Assembly: GCF_025149785.1 (NCBI RefSeq)
Contig: NZ_CP102277.1
Coordinates: 2,480,001 to 2,544,000, forward strand
DNA: 64,000 nt
Source: Coprococcus comes ATCC 27758
Lineage (GTDB): Bacteria; Bacillota; Clostridia; Lachnospirales; Lachnospiraceae
Reading direction: 5' to 3'
In this document: positions 25,957 through 34,143 of the stretch, piece by piece
How positions within the stretch are numbered: position 1 is the first letter of the stretch
How the letters are laid out: each line of letters begins with the position of its first letter
Translations under genes and position numbers: made by a program
Notes under the pieces: generated by a model
Database searches by the model: none
What the model was told of the DNA's origin: nothing
Seen by the model: only the letters and a program-made list of their open reading frames with translations

Positions 25957-27180
25957 TTATTTTGCGATTACTTTACGGAAATTCTTCTTTCCTTTTCTTA
26001 CAACTTTTCCTTCACCTTCAAAGTCTGCTTTTGCAAATGTTGTCGCAATATCGGAAACCTTTTCTCCGTCAACGGCAACTCCACCCTGCTGTACGGCACG
26101 GCGTGCTTCTGACTTGGAAGCAACCAGTCCACTCTTGTGAAGCAGTGTCAGGATATCGACAGACCCGTCTGCAAAATCTTCATCAGAAAGCTCTGCTGTC
26201 GGCATATCTGCTGCATTTCCTGAGCTGAACAGTGCACGTGCGCCTTCCTGTGCCTTTGTAGCTTCTTCTTCGCCGTGAACCAGTTTTGTCAGTTCAAACG
26301 CAAGGATTTCTTTTGCTGTGTTAAGCTGTGCGCCTTCCCATTTGTCCATCTCATCAATCTGCTCAAGCGGAAGGAATGTCAGCATACGTAAACATTTAAG
26401 AACATCTGCATCTGCCACATTTCTCCAATACTGGTAGAATTCAAACGGAGAAGTTTTTTCCGGATCAAGCCATACAGCTCCAGACTGTGTCTTACCCATC
26501 TTCTTTCCTTCTGAATTCAGAAGCAGTGTGATTGTCATCGCACTTGCATCCTTACCAAGCTTACGACGGATCAGCTCTGTACCACCAAGCATGTTGCTCC
26601 ACTGATCATCTCCGCCAAACTGAAGATTACAGCCGTATTTCTGGTATAACATATAGAAATCATAGCTCTGCATGATCATGTAATTGAACTCAAGGAAGCT
26701 CAATCCCTTTTCCATACGCTGTTTGTAGCATTCTGCAGTCAGCATACGATTTACGGAGAAATGTGCTCCGACTTCACGAAGTACTTCCACATAATTCAGA
26801 TCCATCAGCCAGTCCGCATTATTAACCATCAGTGCTTTCCCGTCTGAAAAATCAATAAAACGGCTCATCTGCTTCTTAAAGCAGTCACAGTTGTGCTGGA
26901 TTGTCTCCGGTGTCATCATCTGACGCATATCTGTTCTACCGGACGGATCCCCGATCATAGCAGTACCGCCCCCGATCAAAGCGATCGGCTTATTGCCAGC
27001 CTCCTGCAGTCTCTTCATCAGGCACAGTGCCATAAAATGTCCAACATGCAGACTATCCGCCGTCGGATCAAACCCAATATAAAACGTAGCCTTCCCGTTA
27101 TTCACCAGATCCCGGATAAGCGGCTCATCCGTAACCTGCGCAATCAATCCTCTGGCCTTAAGCTCTTCATAAATACCCAT
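25957..27180 (-). CDS. tyrS: Tyrosyl-tRNA synthetase
   Basis: 407 residues, normal for bacterial TyrS. The class I HIGH motif appears as HVGHFMALC (in [16 protein letters not shown]), the KMSKS loop as KMGKTQSG, and the C-terminal S4 RNA-binding domain as [26 protein letters not shown]. It charges tRNA-Tyr. AAAGGAAAG precedes the ATG. Transcription comes from a promoter at 27831-27859 through a T-box leader, but a palindrome of about 225 bases sits between the T-box terminator and the gene, giving an unusually long final leader segment. Confidence 0.97.
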   Translation of the reverse strand: MGIYEELKARGLIAQVTDEPLIRDLVNNGKATFYIGFDPTADSLHVGHFMALCLMKRLQEAGNKPIALIGGGTAMIGDPSGRTDMRQMMTPETIQHNCDCFKKQMSRFIDFSDGKALMVNNADWLMDLNYVEVLREVGAHFSVNRMLTAECYKQRMEKGLSFLEFNYMIMQSYDFYMLYQKYGCNLQFGGDDQWSNMLGGTELIRRKLGKDASAMTITLLLNSEGKKMGKTQSGAVWLDPEKTSPFEFYQYWRNVADADVLKCLRMLTFLPLEQIDEMDKWEGAQLNTAKEILAFELTKLVHGEEEATKAQEGARALFSSGNAADMPTAELSDEDFADGSVDILTLLHKSGLVASKSEARRAVQQGGVAVDGEKVSDIATTFAKADFEGEGKVVRKGKKNFRKVIAK

Positions 27181-27281
27181 TTCTAATCTTTCCTTTCTTT
27201 TTTCAAAACCTATATCTTAGTCACAGCCAATCTTCTCCCCCGGAGAAGGAGGCGTCCCGTCTGGAACTCTTTGAAGTCTTC

Positions 27282-27506
27282 AAGGATGTCAGCCATCCGG
27301 AAACCATTTCTATTTGACTGCATGTGCAGGCGGATGCTCATACTTCTTAGGTTTTGGGAATTTGTGTTATGATTGAAAATCCATCTGTCTGAGCGCAGCG
27401 AGTTATGGATTTTCAATCATGCCCTTAACAAATTTACAAAACCTTAGAAGTATCAGCCGCCGAACCCGCAGACAAATAGAAATAGATTCCGGATAGCGTC
27501 CGTCCT
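27282..27506. repeat. Large imperfect palindrome between the T-box and tyrS
   Basis: Centre: TGATTGAAAATCCAT (27370-27384) pairs perfectly with ATGGATTTTCAATCA (27405-27419). Further out, TACTTCTTAGGTTTTG pairs with CAAAACCTTAGAAGTA, AATTTGT with ACAAATT, TTTCTATTTG with CAAATAGAAA, and ATCCGGA with TCCGGAT. Total arm length is about 100 bases with bulges. No protein is supported. It resembles a non-autonomous palindromic insertion (MITE-like or a long structured RNA); a GAGCGCAGCGAG word in the loop recalls the hairpins at 5940-5970. It would be in every tyrS message. Confidence 0.65.
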
Positions 27507-27527
27507 GAACCCCTTCAATTTTTCCAA

Positions 27528-27820
27528 TAAAAAAACCTCGTCCTCCGGCCAATCAGCCTTTAAGGACGAGGTATATTCTCTCGTGGTACCACCTTAATTC
27601 ACATTCGGCTCGCACCGAATGCCTCAGTCAGTAACTAACATTACCGTAGCAGGTATAACGTCCGCCACTCCGTCACAGCTTACTTGCGCTTCCGCGCGTT
27701 CGGTGTGAAACTCCAAGATGTATTCACATCTGACTCTTCGTGCACCTCTCATCAACCGGTTACTTTCTGTCTGAGCCTTGTCATCTGCTACTTGTTCTCT
27801 TCATAGCCTGTAATTTTCTC
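27528..27820 (-). ncRNA. Tyrosine T-box leader
   Basis: On the minus strand the antiterminator core AAGGTGGTACCACGA lies at 27595-27581. It is followed by a terminator, AGGACGAGGT... pairing ACCTCGTCCT with AGGACGAGGT (27563-27572 / 27535-27544), then a T-run. Upstream, GTGAATACATC contains UAC (27722-27720), a Tyr codon followed by A, in a position fitting the specifier loop. The leader senses uncharged tRNA-Tyr and releases tyrS transcription. Confidence 0.9.
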
Positions 27821-27830
27821 TTCTTTTGTC

Positions 27831-27859
27831 ATACTACCGTATCCTTCAAAATTTGTCAA
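27831..27859 (-). promoter_or_regulatory. Sigma-A promoter of the T-box-tyrS transcript
   Basis: Read on minus, TTGACA (27859-27854), 17 bases, TAGTAT (27836-27831); start near 27824. Confidence 0.8.
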
Positions 27860-27950
27860 GCCGGATTTCACGCCAAATTATCACAAAACAACTTTTGTCA
27901 AATCCAATTCACAGCCTTCCATCATTTTCCGAACCACTCTCGCAGATTCC

Positions 27951-29354
27951 CTAATTCCAGAAATCCGTCTTCTGCTCCAGCTCAATATCTGCACTTTTAA
28001 ACACCGGATTAACTCCCCGCTTCAACTGATCCTCATAATCCCGGATTGCCTTAAATGCCGTCCCGGACAAAATCAGGATCACCGGAATATTGATCAGTGC
28101 CATCACACCCATCAGTACATCGGAAAGATCCCACAAAAGCGACATTTCCATACCTGCCCCTAGAAATACAACAAATGCAGATACCAGGCGGAATCCGCGC
28201 ATAAATTTTTTTCCCGGTTCCTTTTTATGGATATAGGTCAGAAGATTGTCGCAATAGAAACAATTTCCAAGCAATGTTGTAAACGCAAAAAATACCATAG
28301 CCACCGTTATAAATACCGGACCAAATGCTCCCAGGGATTCCTGAAGAGATGCCTGAACCCACGGTGCCCCCTGCATCTCCCTGGTTGGATCAATGCCAGA
28401 CGACATACACATCATCGCCGTTGCCGTGCAAAGAAGAAGTGTGTCGATAAAGACAGACAGCATCTGAACCAGTCCCTGTTTGACCGGATGGCTGACATTT
28501 GCAGAAGCAGATGCATTCGGTGCCGAACCGATTCCGGCTTCGTTGGAATAAAGCCCACGGCGGATACCCTGCATCATAGCAGAACCCGCAAACGCTCCGA
28601 AAATCGCCTTGAAATCAAACGCTTCCTCAAAAATACGCAGGAACATTTCCGGCACATTGCGGATATTGATGATAACCACAATCAGCGCCATACCGATATA
28701 TGCAAGTCCCATCACCGGCACAAGCGTCGATGTCACCTTTACAATACGGCTTCCACCGCCAAGCAGACACCATCCGGTCAGAACTGCCAGAATCCCACCA
28801 ATGATCCATGGGCTTACCTTCGGATCATAAAAAGAAAATCCGGAAAATGTAGACTGCAGATTGTAGGATGCCAGCATATTGAATCCAAATGCATAAGTCA
28901 GGATCATGGCAATACAAAACACGATCGCCAGTGGTCTGCAATGCAGCGCCGCCTCGATATAATAAGCCGGACCACCATAGCATTTCCCATCCTCTCCCTT
29001 TTTCTTGTAAATCTGTGCCAGCGTACTTTCAATCAGTGCAGACGCACTTCCAATGATCGCAATCACCCACATCCAGAATACAGAACCAAATCCCCCAATA
29101 CAAATTGCCGATGACACCCCGACAATATTTCCCGTTCCTACTCTCGATGCCGTTGAAACCATAAGCGCCTGGAATGATGAGATTGCCTCTTTGTCGTCCG
29201 GCTTCTCCATCACGGACTCACAAGCTCTCTCAAATAAACGCACCTGTGGAAATCTTGTCCGGATTGTAAAATATAAACCTGCACCGATCAGAATAATCAC
29301 CAGAAGTTTGCTGTACATAAATGAACTGACCGCCCCAATAATCGTCTGAAACAT
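27951..29354 (-). CDS. Alanine/glycine:cation symporter family protein
   Basis: 467 residues with about ten membrane segments. The AGCS signatures are clear: STASRVGTGNIVGVSSAI (about 67-84), GGPAYYIE, and RGLYSNEAGIGSAPNASASA (about 267-286). These transporters couple Na+ or H+ to uptake of alanine or glycine. Single gene with promoter at 29396-29424. The nearby T-box belongs to tyrS and is not in this transcript's leader. Confidence 0.95.
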   Translation of the reverse strand: MFQTIIGAVSSFMYSKLLVIILIGAGLYFTIRTRFPQVRLFERACESVMEKPDDKEAISSFQALMVSTASRVGTGNIVGVSSAICIGGFGSVFWMWVIAIIGSASALIESTLAQIYKKKGEDGKCYGGPAYYIEAALHCRPLAIVFCIAMILTYAFGFNMLASYNLQSTFSGFSFYDPKVSPWIIGGILAVLTGWCLLGGGSRIVKVTSTLVPVMGLAYIGMALIVVIINIRNVPEMFLRIFEEAFDFKAIFGAFAGSAMMQGIRRGLYSNEAGIGSAPNASASANVSHPVKQGLVQMLSVFIDTLLLCTATAMMCMSSGIDPTREMQGAPWVQASLQESLGAFGPVFITVAMVFFAFTTLLGNCFYCDNLLTYIHKKEPGKKFMRGFRLVSAFVVFLGAGMEMSLLWDLSDVLMGVMALINIPVILILSGTAFKAIRDYEDQLKRGVNPVFKSADIELEQKTDFWN

Positions 29355-29395
29355 ACCTTCTTTCCTTTCTCAATGTTTTCTACCATTTTCGCTAT

Positions 29396-29424
29396 ATCTT
29401 AACGGAAACTCTCAAAATTTGCAA
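29396..29424 (-). promoter_or_regulatory. Promoter of the AGCS symporter gene
   Basis: Read on minus, TTGCAA (29424-29419), 17 bases, TAAGAT (29401-29396). Confidence 0.55.
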
Positions 29425-29441
29425 GCTTTTTCTATTTAAAA

Positions 29442-29464
29442 GCGGACAAGCAACGCCTGTCCGC
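29442..29464 (-). terminator. Terminator of the carbohydrate ABC operon
   Basis: GCGGACA and TGTCCGC, 7 bp GC-rich stem, followed on minus by TTTTAAAT, just after the last permease gene. Confidence 0.75.
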
Positions 29465-29484
29465 CAAATTTATACTATATTTTT

Positions 29485-30327
29485 CTATCCCTTTACAGCT
29501 CCGGCAGCAACACCCTTGATGATGTACTTCTGTCCTGCCAGATATACAATGATGATTGGGATTACTGTAAGCATAATGCTTGCCATCATCGGTCCCATTT
29601 CAACTCTTCCGTAACTTCCGCGGAAATACTGGATCAGCATTGGGATTGTTTTATACTTCTTAATATCAAGTACAAGAGTTGGAAGCAGGTAATCATTCCA
29701 TACCCACATTGCTTCCAGAATACCTACGGATATCATGGTAGGCTTCAGGATATGGATGTCGATCAAAAAGAAGGTCTGCAGCGGATTACATCCGTCGATC
29801 ATGGCAGCTTCTTCGATTTCTACAGGAATCGATTTTACAAATCCGCAGAACATAAATACCGCAAGACCTGCGCCAAATCCGAGATAGATCACCCAGATAT
29901 TCCATGGCATATTCAGATGTAAGGTATCTGCTGTCTGTGACAAGGTGAACATAACCATCTGGAAAGGAACAACCATGGAAAATACAAACAGATAATATAA
30001 AATCTTTGAAATCGGACTATTTACACGGGTTATATACCATGCACACATGGAGCAACATACAAGAATAGCAACTACAGAAGTAATCGTAATAAATGTACTG
30101 TATCCAAGACTGCTCAAAAATCCTTTTGAAGCAACGGCATCTACATAGTTTGCGATTCCTGCAAATGCATCTGCAGTCGGAAGTTTAAATGCAGTTCCTG
30201 TACTGATCGCTGATTCTTTTTTCAAAGAGTTCATCAGGATCATAATGATCGGATAAATCCAGGCGAGTGCCGCAATTGTTAATATAACTATCCATATTGT
30301 ATTTGCAATACTTTTCTTCTTTTTCAT
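29485..30327 (-). CDS. Carbohydrate ABC transporter permease (MalG-like)
   Basis: 280 residues, six membrane segments. The coupling motif EEAAMIDGCNPLQTFFLIDIHILKP (EAA loop) that docks the ATPase is intact, and the C-terminal YIIKGVAAGAVKG is typical of the MalG-like CUT1 permeases. It pairs with the adjacent permease and a binding protein to import an oligosaccharide. No ATPase gene is in the cluster, so a shared MsmK-type ATPase elsewhere is expected. Start and previous stop overlap by one base. Confidence 0.93.
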   Translation of the reverse strand: MKKKKSIANTIWIVILTIAALAWIYPIIMILMNSLKKESAISTGTAFKLPTADAFAGIANYVDAVASKGFLSSLGYSTFITITSVVAILVCCSMCAWYITRVNSPISKILYYLFVFSMVVPFQMVMFTLSQTADTLHLNMPWNIWVIYLGFGAGLAVFMFCGFVKSIPVEIEEAAMIDGCNPLQTFFLIDIHILKPTMISVGILEAMWVWNDYLLPTLVLDIKKYKTIPMLIQYFRGSYGRVEMGPMMASIMLTVIPIIIVYLAGQKYIIKGVAAGAVKG

Positions 30328-31178
30328 TACTGCTGCACCTCCTTAGATCTTGTTGCTTTCAGCTGTACCAGTGAAATAATGATAACCAGAGCACAGAAGA
30401 TCACTGCTTTTGCCTGTCCATAACCTTTCCACTGCATTCCGGCACGTGCGTAGAATGTCTGGTAAATATTCAGTGCCAGCATTTCTGTCGCATGGTTTGG
30501 ATCTCCACCTGTAAGAGCCAGGTTCTGATCAAACAATTTAAATGAATTGGTAAGTGTCAGGAAGACGCAGATCGTGATGGAAGACATTACCATCGGAACT
30601 CTGATCTTCCAGAGGATATCCCACTTTGCTGCTCCGTCAATCTCTGCTGCTTCGATCAGATCATCCGGTACATTCTGAAGACCTGCGATGTAAATAATCA
30701 TCATATATCCGATCTGCTGCCAGCACATCAAAATGATAAGTCCCCAGTAACCGGCTGAAGAATTCAGTGCCAGAAGCGGCTGTCCGATGATCGTAAGCAG
30801 ACAGTTGATCAGGATCTGCCAGATATATCCAAGTACGATTCCACCGATCAGGTTCGGCATAAAGAAAATAGTTCTGAAAATATTGGTTCCCTTTAACTTC
30901 TGTGTCAGAAGCAGTGCCAGGCCAAATGCCAGTACGTTGATCAGTAAGATCGATACAATCGCAAATAATACTGTAAATTTAAATGAACTTGTAAATGATG
31001 TATCCTTGATTGCTGCGGTATAATTTGATATTCCAACAAATGTTGCATTTCCTACTGTTGTAAACTTACAAAAAGAAAGATAAAATCCCTGTGCAAACGG
31101 AATGATAAATCCGATCACAAATGCAAGAAATGTTGGGAGAACAAATATTGGTGCATGTTTTTTCAGTGCCTTTTCCAT
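30327..31178 (-). CDS. Carbohydrate ABC transporter permease (MalF/UgpA-like)
   Basis: 283 residues, six membrane segments, with the EAA loop IEAAEIDGAAKWDILWKIRVPM. The opening KHAPIFVLPTFLAFVIGFIIPFAQGFYLSF is typical of the CUT1 first permease. It is separated from the binding-protein gene by 190 bases holding a strong hairpin, probably to lower permease synthesis relative to the binding protein. Confidence 0.93.
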   Translation of the reverse strand: MEKALKKHAPIFVLPTFLAFVIGFIIPFAQGFYLSFCKFTTVGNATFVGISNYTAAIKDTSFTSSFKFTVLFAIVSILLINVLAFGLALLLTQKLKGTNIFRTIFFMPNLIGGIVLGYIWQILINCLLTIIGQPLLALNSSAGYWGLIILMCWQQIGYMMIIYIAGLQNVPDDLIEAAEIDGAAKWDILWKIRVPMVMSSITICVFLTLTNSFKLFDQNLALTGGDPNHATEMLALNIYQTFYARAGMQWKGYGQAKAVIFCALVIIISLVQLKATRSKEVQQ

Positions 31179-31317
31179 AGAAATCCTCCTCTTTTCCTTT
31201 TGCCCGGAAGGATCTTCCTACCAGGTGGCTCTCATTTCACTTTTTATTTTTATATGGAAAAACGTAGGTTCCCATATCCAGAAAACCCGCTTCGTACAGG
31301 CTCTCCTCTCACTTAAA

Positions 31318-31342
31318 AGGGGCAGGCAAGCCGCCTGCCCCT
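31318..31342 (-). terminator. Internal hairpin between binding protein and permease genes
   Basis: Perfect AGGGGCAGGC / GCCTGCCCCT stem with 5-base loop; on minus it is followed by TTTTAAG. Likely partial terminator or mRNA-stabilising element that sets a high binding protein to permease ratio. Confidence 0.7.
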
Positions 31343-31368
31343 AGGTCCGTTCTTTTTATGCAACTTAT

Positions 31369-32688
31369 TTATTCATTTGCAAGCTTGTATTCAGATGCCC
31401 ATCCATCTACGAATGCACTTACTACTGCATCCCAGTTAGCATCTGTCTGATCTGCTGCATAAGCTGTCAGTGCAGATCCAACACCATTTTTCCACTCTTC
31501 TGAAGGCATTGTTGAGAAGTTCCATGCTACCGGAGTCTTTCCGTCTTCGGTCATCTGTTTGTCTTCTTTGATAAAGAGATTCTGAGATTCCTGAGCTTTC
31601 TTAAACGGAATGTTGAATCCCATATCGTCTGCCATACATTTTGTTCCTTCATCTGAAGTTACACACCAGTCCATAAAATCTAATGTAGCCTGAATATCAG
31701 CTTCGTCTGCGTCTTTATTTACGCACCAGTAATTTTCTGTACCTGTGCAGAGTCCCTGGTTTGCTTCATCGCCTACACCAAAGTAAATCGGAAGCATGGT
31801 CATGTCATCATCTGTCAGACCACCATCGATCAGCTGTGTATATTCCCATGTACCATTCTGATAGAATACAGCTTTTTTATTCAGGAATTCATTTCTTGCA
31901 TCGTCACCTGTCTTTGCAGCAAGATCCTTTGGATCGCATGTGCTGTTGTTGATGTACAGATCCCACATATCGCGATAATTGTCAAGATATGTGCCTTTGA
32001 TTGCATCTGTTGTGTTAATTCCTTCATCCTGATATTCAAAGTAGATCGGAAGGTTTGCAAGGTGTGTCTTGAATCTCCAGTCAGAAGATCCGTCCATACC
32101 TGCTGAAGTAAATGCAGAAAATCCAAGTTCAGAAGTTCTATTTGTAATGTCTTCTGCTACTTTTTTCAGATCTGCAAAAGATTTGATGTCATCCGGTGTA
32201 TATCCTGCTTCTTTTAATAATGTCTTATTTGTGATAATTCCGTATGTTTCAATAACATATCCGATACCTGCTACAGAATCTCCGTCTTTCAGTGCATAAT
32301 CATCACTTGTGAGTTCTTTGTAAATATCAGAATCTGATAAGTCGTAGCAGTAATCTTTCCAGTTTGCAAGTCCTACAGGTCCGTTTACCTGGAATAATGT
32401 TGGTGCTCCGCTCTTTCCCATTTCACTCATCAGAGTGGTTTCATAGTTTCCGGAAGCTGCTGTAACAACCGTTACATCTACACCTGTCTCTTTTGTGTAA
32501 TCCTTTGCCAGCTGCTGCCACTGTTCATCCTGCTCCGGTTTGAAGTTCAGATAATATACAGATCCTTTGCTGCTGTCCCCTTTACCGTCTGCACTCTTGC
32601 CATCGCTCTTGCTTCCACATCCTGCAAAGCATCCAAGTGTCATGATTCCTACCAGCCCCAGTGCCAGCCATCTTTTTTTGTTTTTCAT
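31369..32688 (-). CDS. Carbohydrate ABC transporter substrate-binding lipoprotein
   Basis: 439 residues from the ATG at 32688, which has GGAGGA before it; a longer frame to 32748 is not needed. Lipoprotein signal MKNKKRWLALGLVGIMTLGCFAGC with the acceptor Cys in FAGC, then a low-complexity linker and a CUT1-type binding protein (VYYLNFKPEQDEQWQQLAK, TPVAWNFSTMPSEEWKNGVGSAL). It captures a sugar outside the membrane for the two downstream permeases. It has its own control region (32783-32816) matching the repeats upstream of the YesN-like regulator. Confidence 0.92.
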   Translation of the reverse strand: MKNKKRWLALGLVGIMTLGCFAGCGSKSDGKSADGKGDSSKGSVYYLNFKPEQDEQWQQLAKDYTKETGVDVTVVTAASGNYETTLMSEMGKSGAPTLFQVNGPVGLANWKDYCYDLSDSDIYKELTSDDYALKDGDSVAGIGYVIETYGIITNKTLLKEAGYTPDDIKSFADLKKVAEDITNRTSELGFSAFTSAGMDGSSDWRFKTHLANLPIYFEYQDEGINTTDAIKGTYLDNYRDMWDLYINNSTCDPKDLAAKTGDDARNEFLNKKAVFYQNGTWEYTQLIDGGLTDDDMTMLPIYFGVGDEANQGLCTGTENYWCVNKDADEADIQATLDFMDWCVTSDEGTKCMADDMGFNIPFKKAQESQNLFIKEDKQMTEDGKTPVAWNFSTMPSEEWKNGVGSALTAYAADQTDANWDAVVSAFVDGWASEYKLANE

Positions 32689-32730
32689 AATTTCCGTTCC
32701 TCCTCGTCTGGATTTCTTTTCTATGCTTAA

Positions 32731-32736
32731 ATAATA
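32731..32736 (-). promoter_or_regulatory. Possible -10 of the binding-protein transcript
   Basis: TATTAT on minus; no good -35, as expected for a promoter that depends on an AraC-type activator bound at 32783-32816. Confidence 0.35.
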
Positions 32737-32782
32737 GCAAGAATCCAATCAAAGGCTGTAGCAAATCGCAAACCTCCTTTAA

Positions 32783-32816
32783 CAAAAAATATACTTTTCG
32801 AAATGTAAAAAATTTG
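32783..32816 (-). promoter_or_regulatory. Activator site matching the YesN-gene repeats
   Basis: Plus-strand CAAAAAATATACTTTT (32783-32798) matches the repeat CAAAAAATCATACTTTT upstream of the response-regulator gene. It is followed by an inverted second copy (reverse complement CAAATTTTTTACATTTCG; compare CAAAAATTATACATTTCG at 37616). Likely bound by the YesN-like regulator. Confidence 0.6.
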
Positions 32817-32853
32817 TTATTGATAAAATGACACCAACAGCCTTCTCCTCCCA

Positions 32854-34143
32854 TCATCTCTCTTTCTCATACTCCCGGATACTTTCATCGGCAGTCTCCA
32901 CCATCTGCGCAGGCGGCATTTTCCCGGCGGCAAGCTGTGGCAGGCACTCCCCGATTGTCTCTTCCTGAAGGATGGAGTTCCATTTCACCTGATAGTTCGG
33001 AACGATCTGCGGATTGTTATTGTAGGCATTTACATAATCCTGAAGGAGCTGACTGATTTCAGTGCGTCCGTTCTTGTCCATCAGCTCTTTCTTCTCTTCC
33101 AGATTGAATTTCGTGCGAAATTTCAAAAATTCAACCGCTCCTTCTTTGACCTCCTCGCTGTAAGTGGAAACCACCGCCCAGCCAAAGGTTTCCGGTGAGG
33201 CGATCAGTTTATTTCCCGGAAATGCGGAAAATCTTACCTTTTCTTTCCATTCTTCCGGCAACTGATCGATCATCCAGTATCCGTTCGGGATCATTGCCAC
33301 CTTTCCTGTGACAAAATTATTGTATGCCACATCGTAGTCAGCATGAATTGCATCTTCTGTTGTATACCGAAACAATTTCTGCAAGGTTTCTGCAATTTCA
33401 AGACCGGTATCATTGGAATAGCTTTCTGGGAGAAGCTCTTTCATAAATGCATAGCCTTCTTCCGTGTGTGCTGCCTCTGCTGTTGCAATCAGCATCGGCG
33501 CCCAGCCGGTTCCTTCAGTGTGAAGTCCAAGCGGTGTGATTCCGTTTGCCTGCAGCCGGTCACAGCAGTCCCAGAATTCTTCCCATGTCTCCGGGAATTT
33601 CTCAATCCCTGCTTCCGCAAAAAGCTCCGGATTCCAAAACATGCCGGCGCACGCAAATGCCGCCGTACTGATCGGTCCAAGATAGATATTGCCATCCTCA
33701 TCCGTACAGCCTTCCATCACCGCCGGTTCGATCATATTCCTCCACTCTTCATCCTCTTCCAGATACGGACTCAGATTCTCGATCCGTCCATCCGCAACCA
33801 TCATCTGATAAAAGGACGGCAGGGTGCGCACATCATAGATCACAGTCGGAAGCTCGTCTGTGACATTTAACCGTTTCAGATTTTTTCGGTATTCCTCTTC
33901 CGTCTCCATGATCCATTCCACTTGCATATGATACGTACCGGCATATTCTTCATTAAATGCATCAACGACATCCTGTTCCGTTTTCTTGCCGGAAGTCGGA
34001 TCTACCGTCAGAATGATCGGAATATCAATCTCCTTTTTTTCTGTGCTCCGGCTTGTCTGCCCCGTATTTTTACCACATCCGGTCAGCACTGTCAGAACCA
34101 GTACGATACAAAACACCGATTGCAAATATTTTCTATAAATCAC
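32854..34143 (-). CDS. Second extracellular solute-binding lipoprotein, linked to the histidine kinase
   Basis: 429 residues from a GTG at 34143 with AAGGAG four to five bases upstream; ATG codons at 34161 and 34230 are in frame but lack ribosome sites and lie inside the kinase gene. Signal VIYRKYLQSVFCIVLVLTVLTGC has a lipobox (LTGC). The rest is a family 1 binding-protein fold (NPELFAEAGIEKFPETWEEFWDCCDRLQANGITPLG). It overlaps the 3' end of the YesM-like kinase gene by 11 bases and has no permeases of its own immediately after it. This suggests that it serves as a sensing partner for the kinase rather than only for transport. Confidence 0.85.
   Translation of the reverse strand: MIYRKYLQSVFCIVLVLTVLTGCGKNTGQTSRSTEKKEIDIPIILTVDPTSGKKTEQDVVDAFNEEYAGTYHMQVEWIMETEEEYRKNLKRLNVTDELPTVIYDVRTLPSFYQMMVADGRIENLSPYLEEDEEWRNMIEPAVMEGCTDEDGNIYLGPISTAAFACAGMFWNPELFAEAGIEKFPETWEEFWDCCDRLQANGITPLGLHTEGTGWAPMLIATAEAAHTEEGYAFMKELLPESYSNDTGLEIAETLQKLFRYTTEDAIHADYDVAYNNFVTGKVAMIPNGYWMIDQLPEEWKEKVRFSAFPGNKLIASPETFGWAVVSTYSEEVKEGAVEFLKFRTKFNLEEKKELMDKNGRTEISQLLQDYVNAYNNNPQIVPNYQVKWNSILQEETIGECLPQLAAGKMPPAQMVETADESIREYEKER

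Noticed and set aside
28227-29114. Long open frame on plus, 295 codons
   Set aside because: Antisense to the well-supported AGCS symporter; its Arg/His/Cys-rich composition is typical of a shadow frame.
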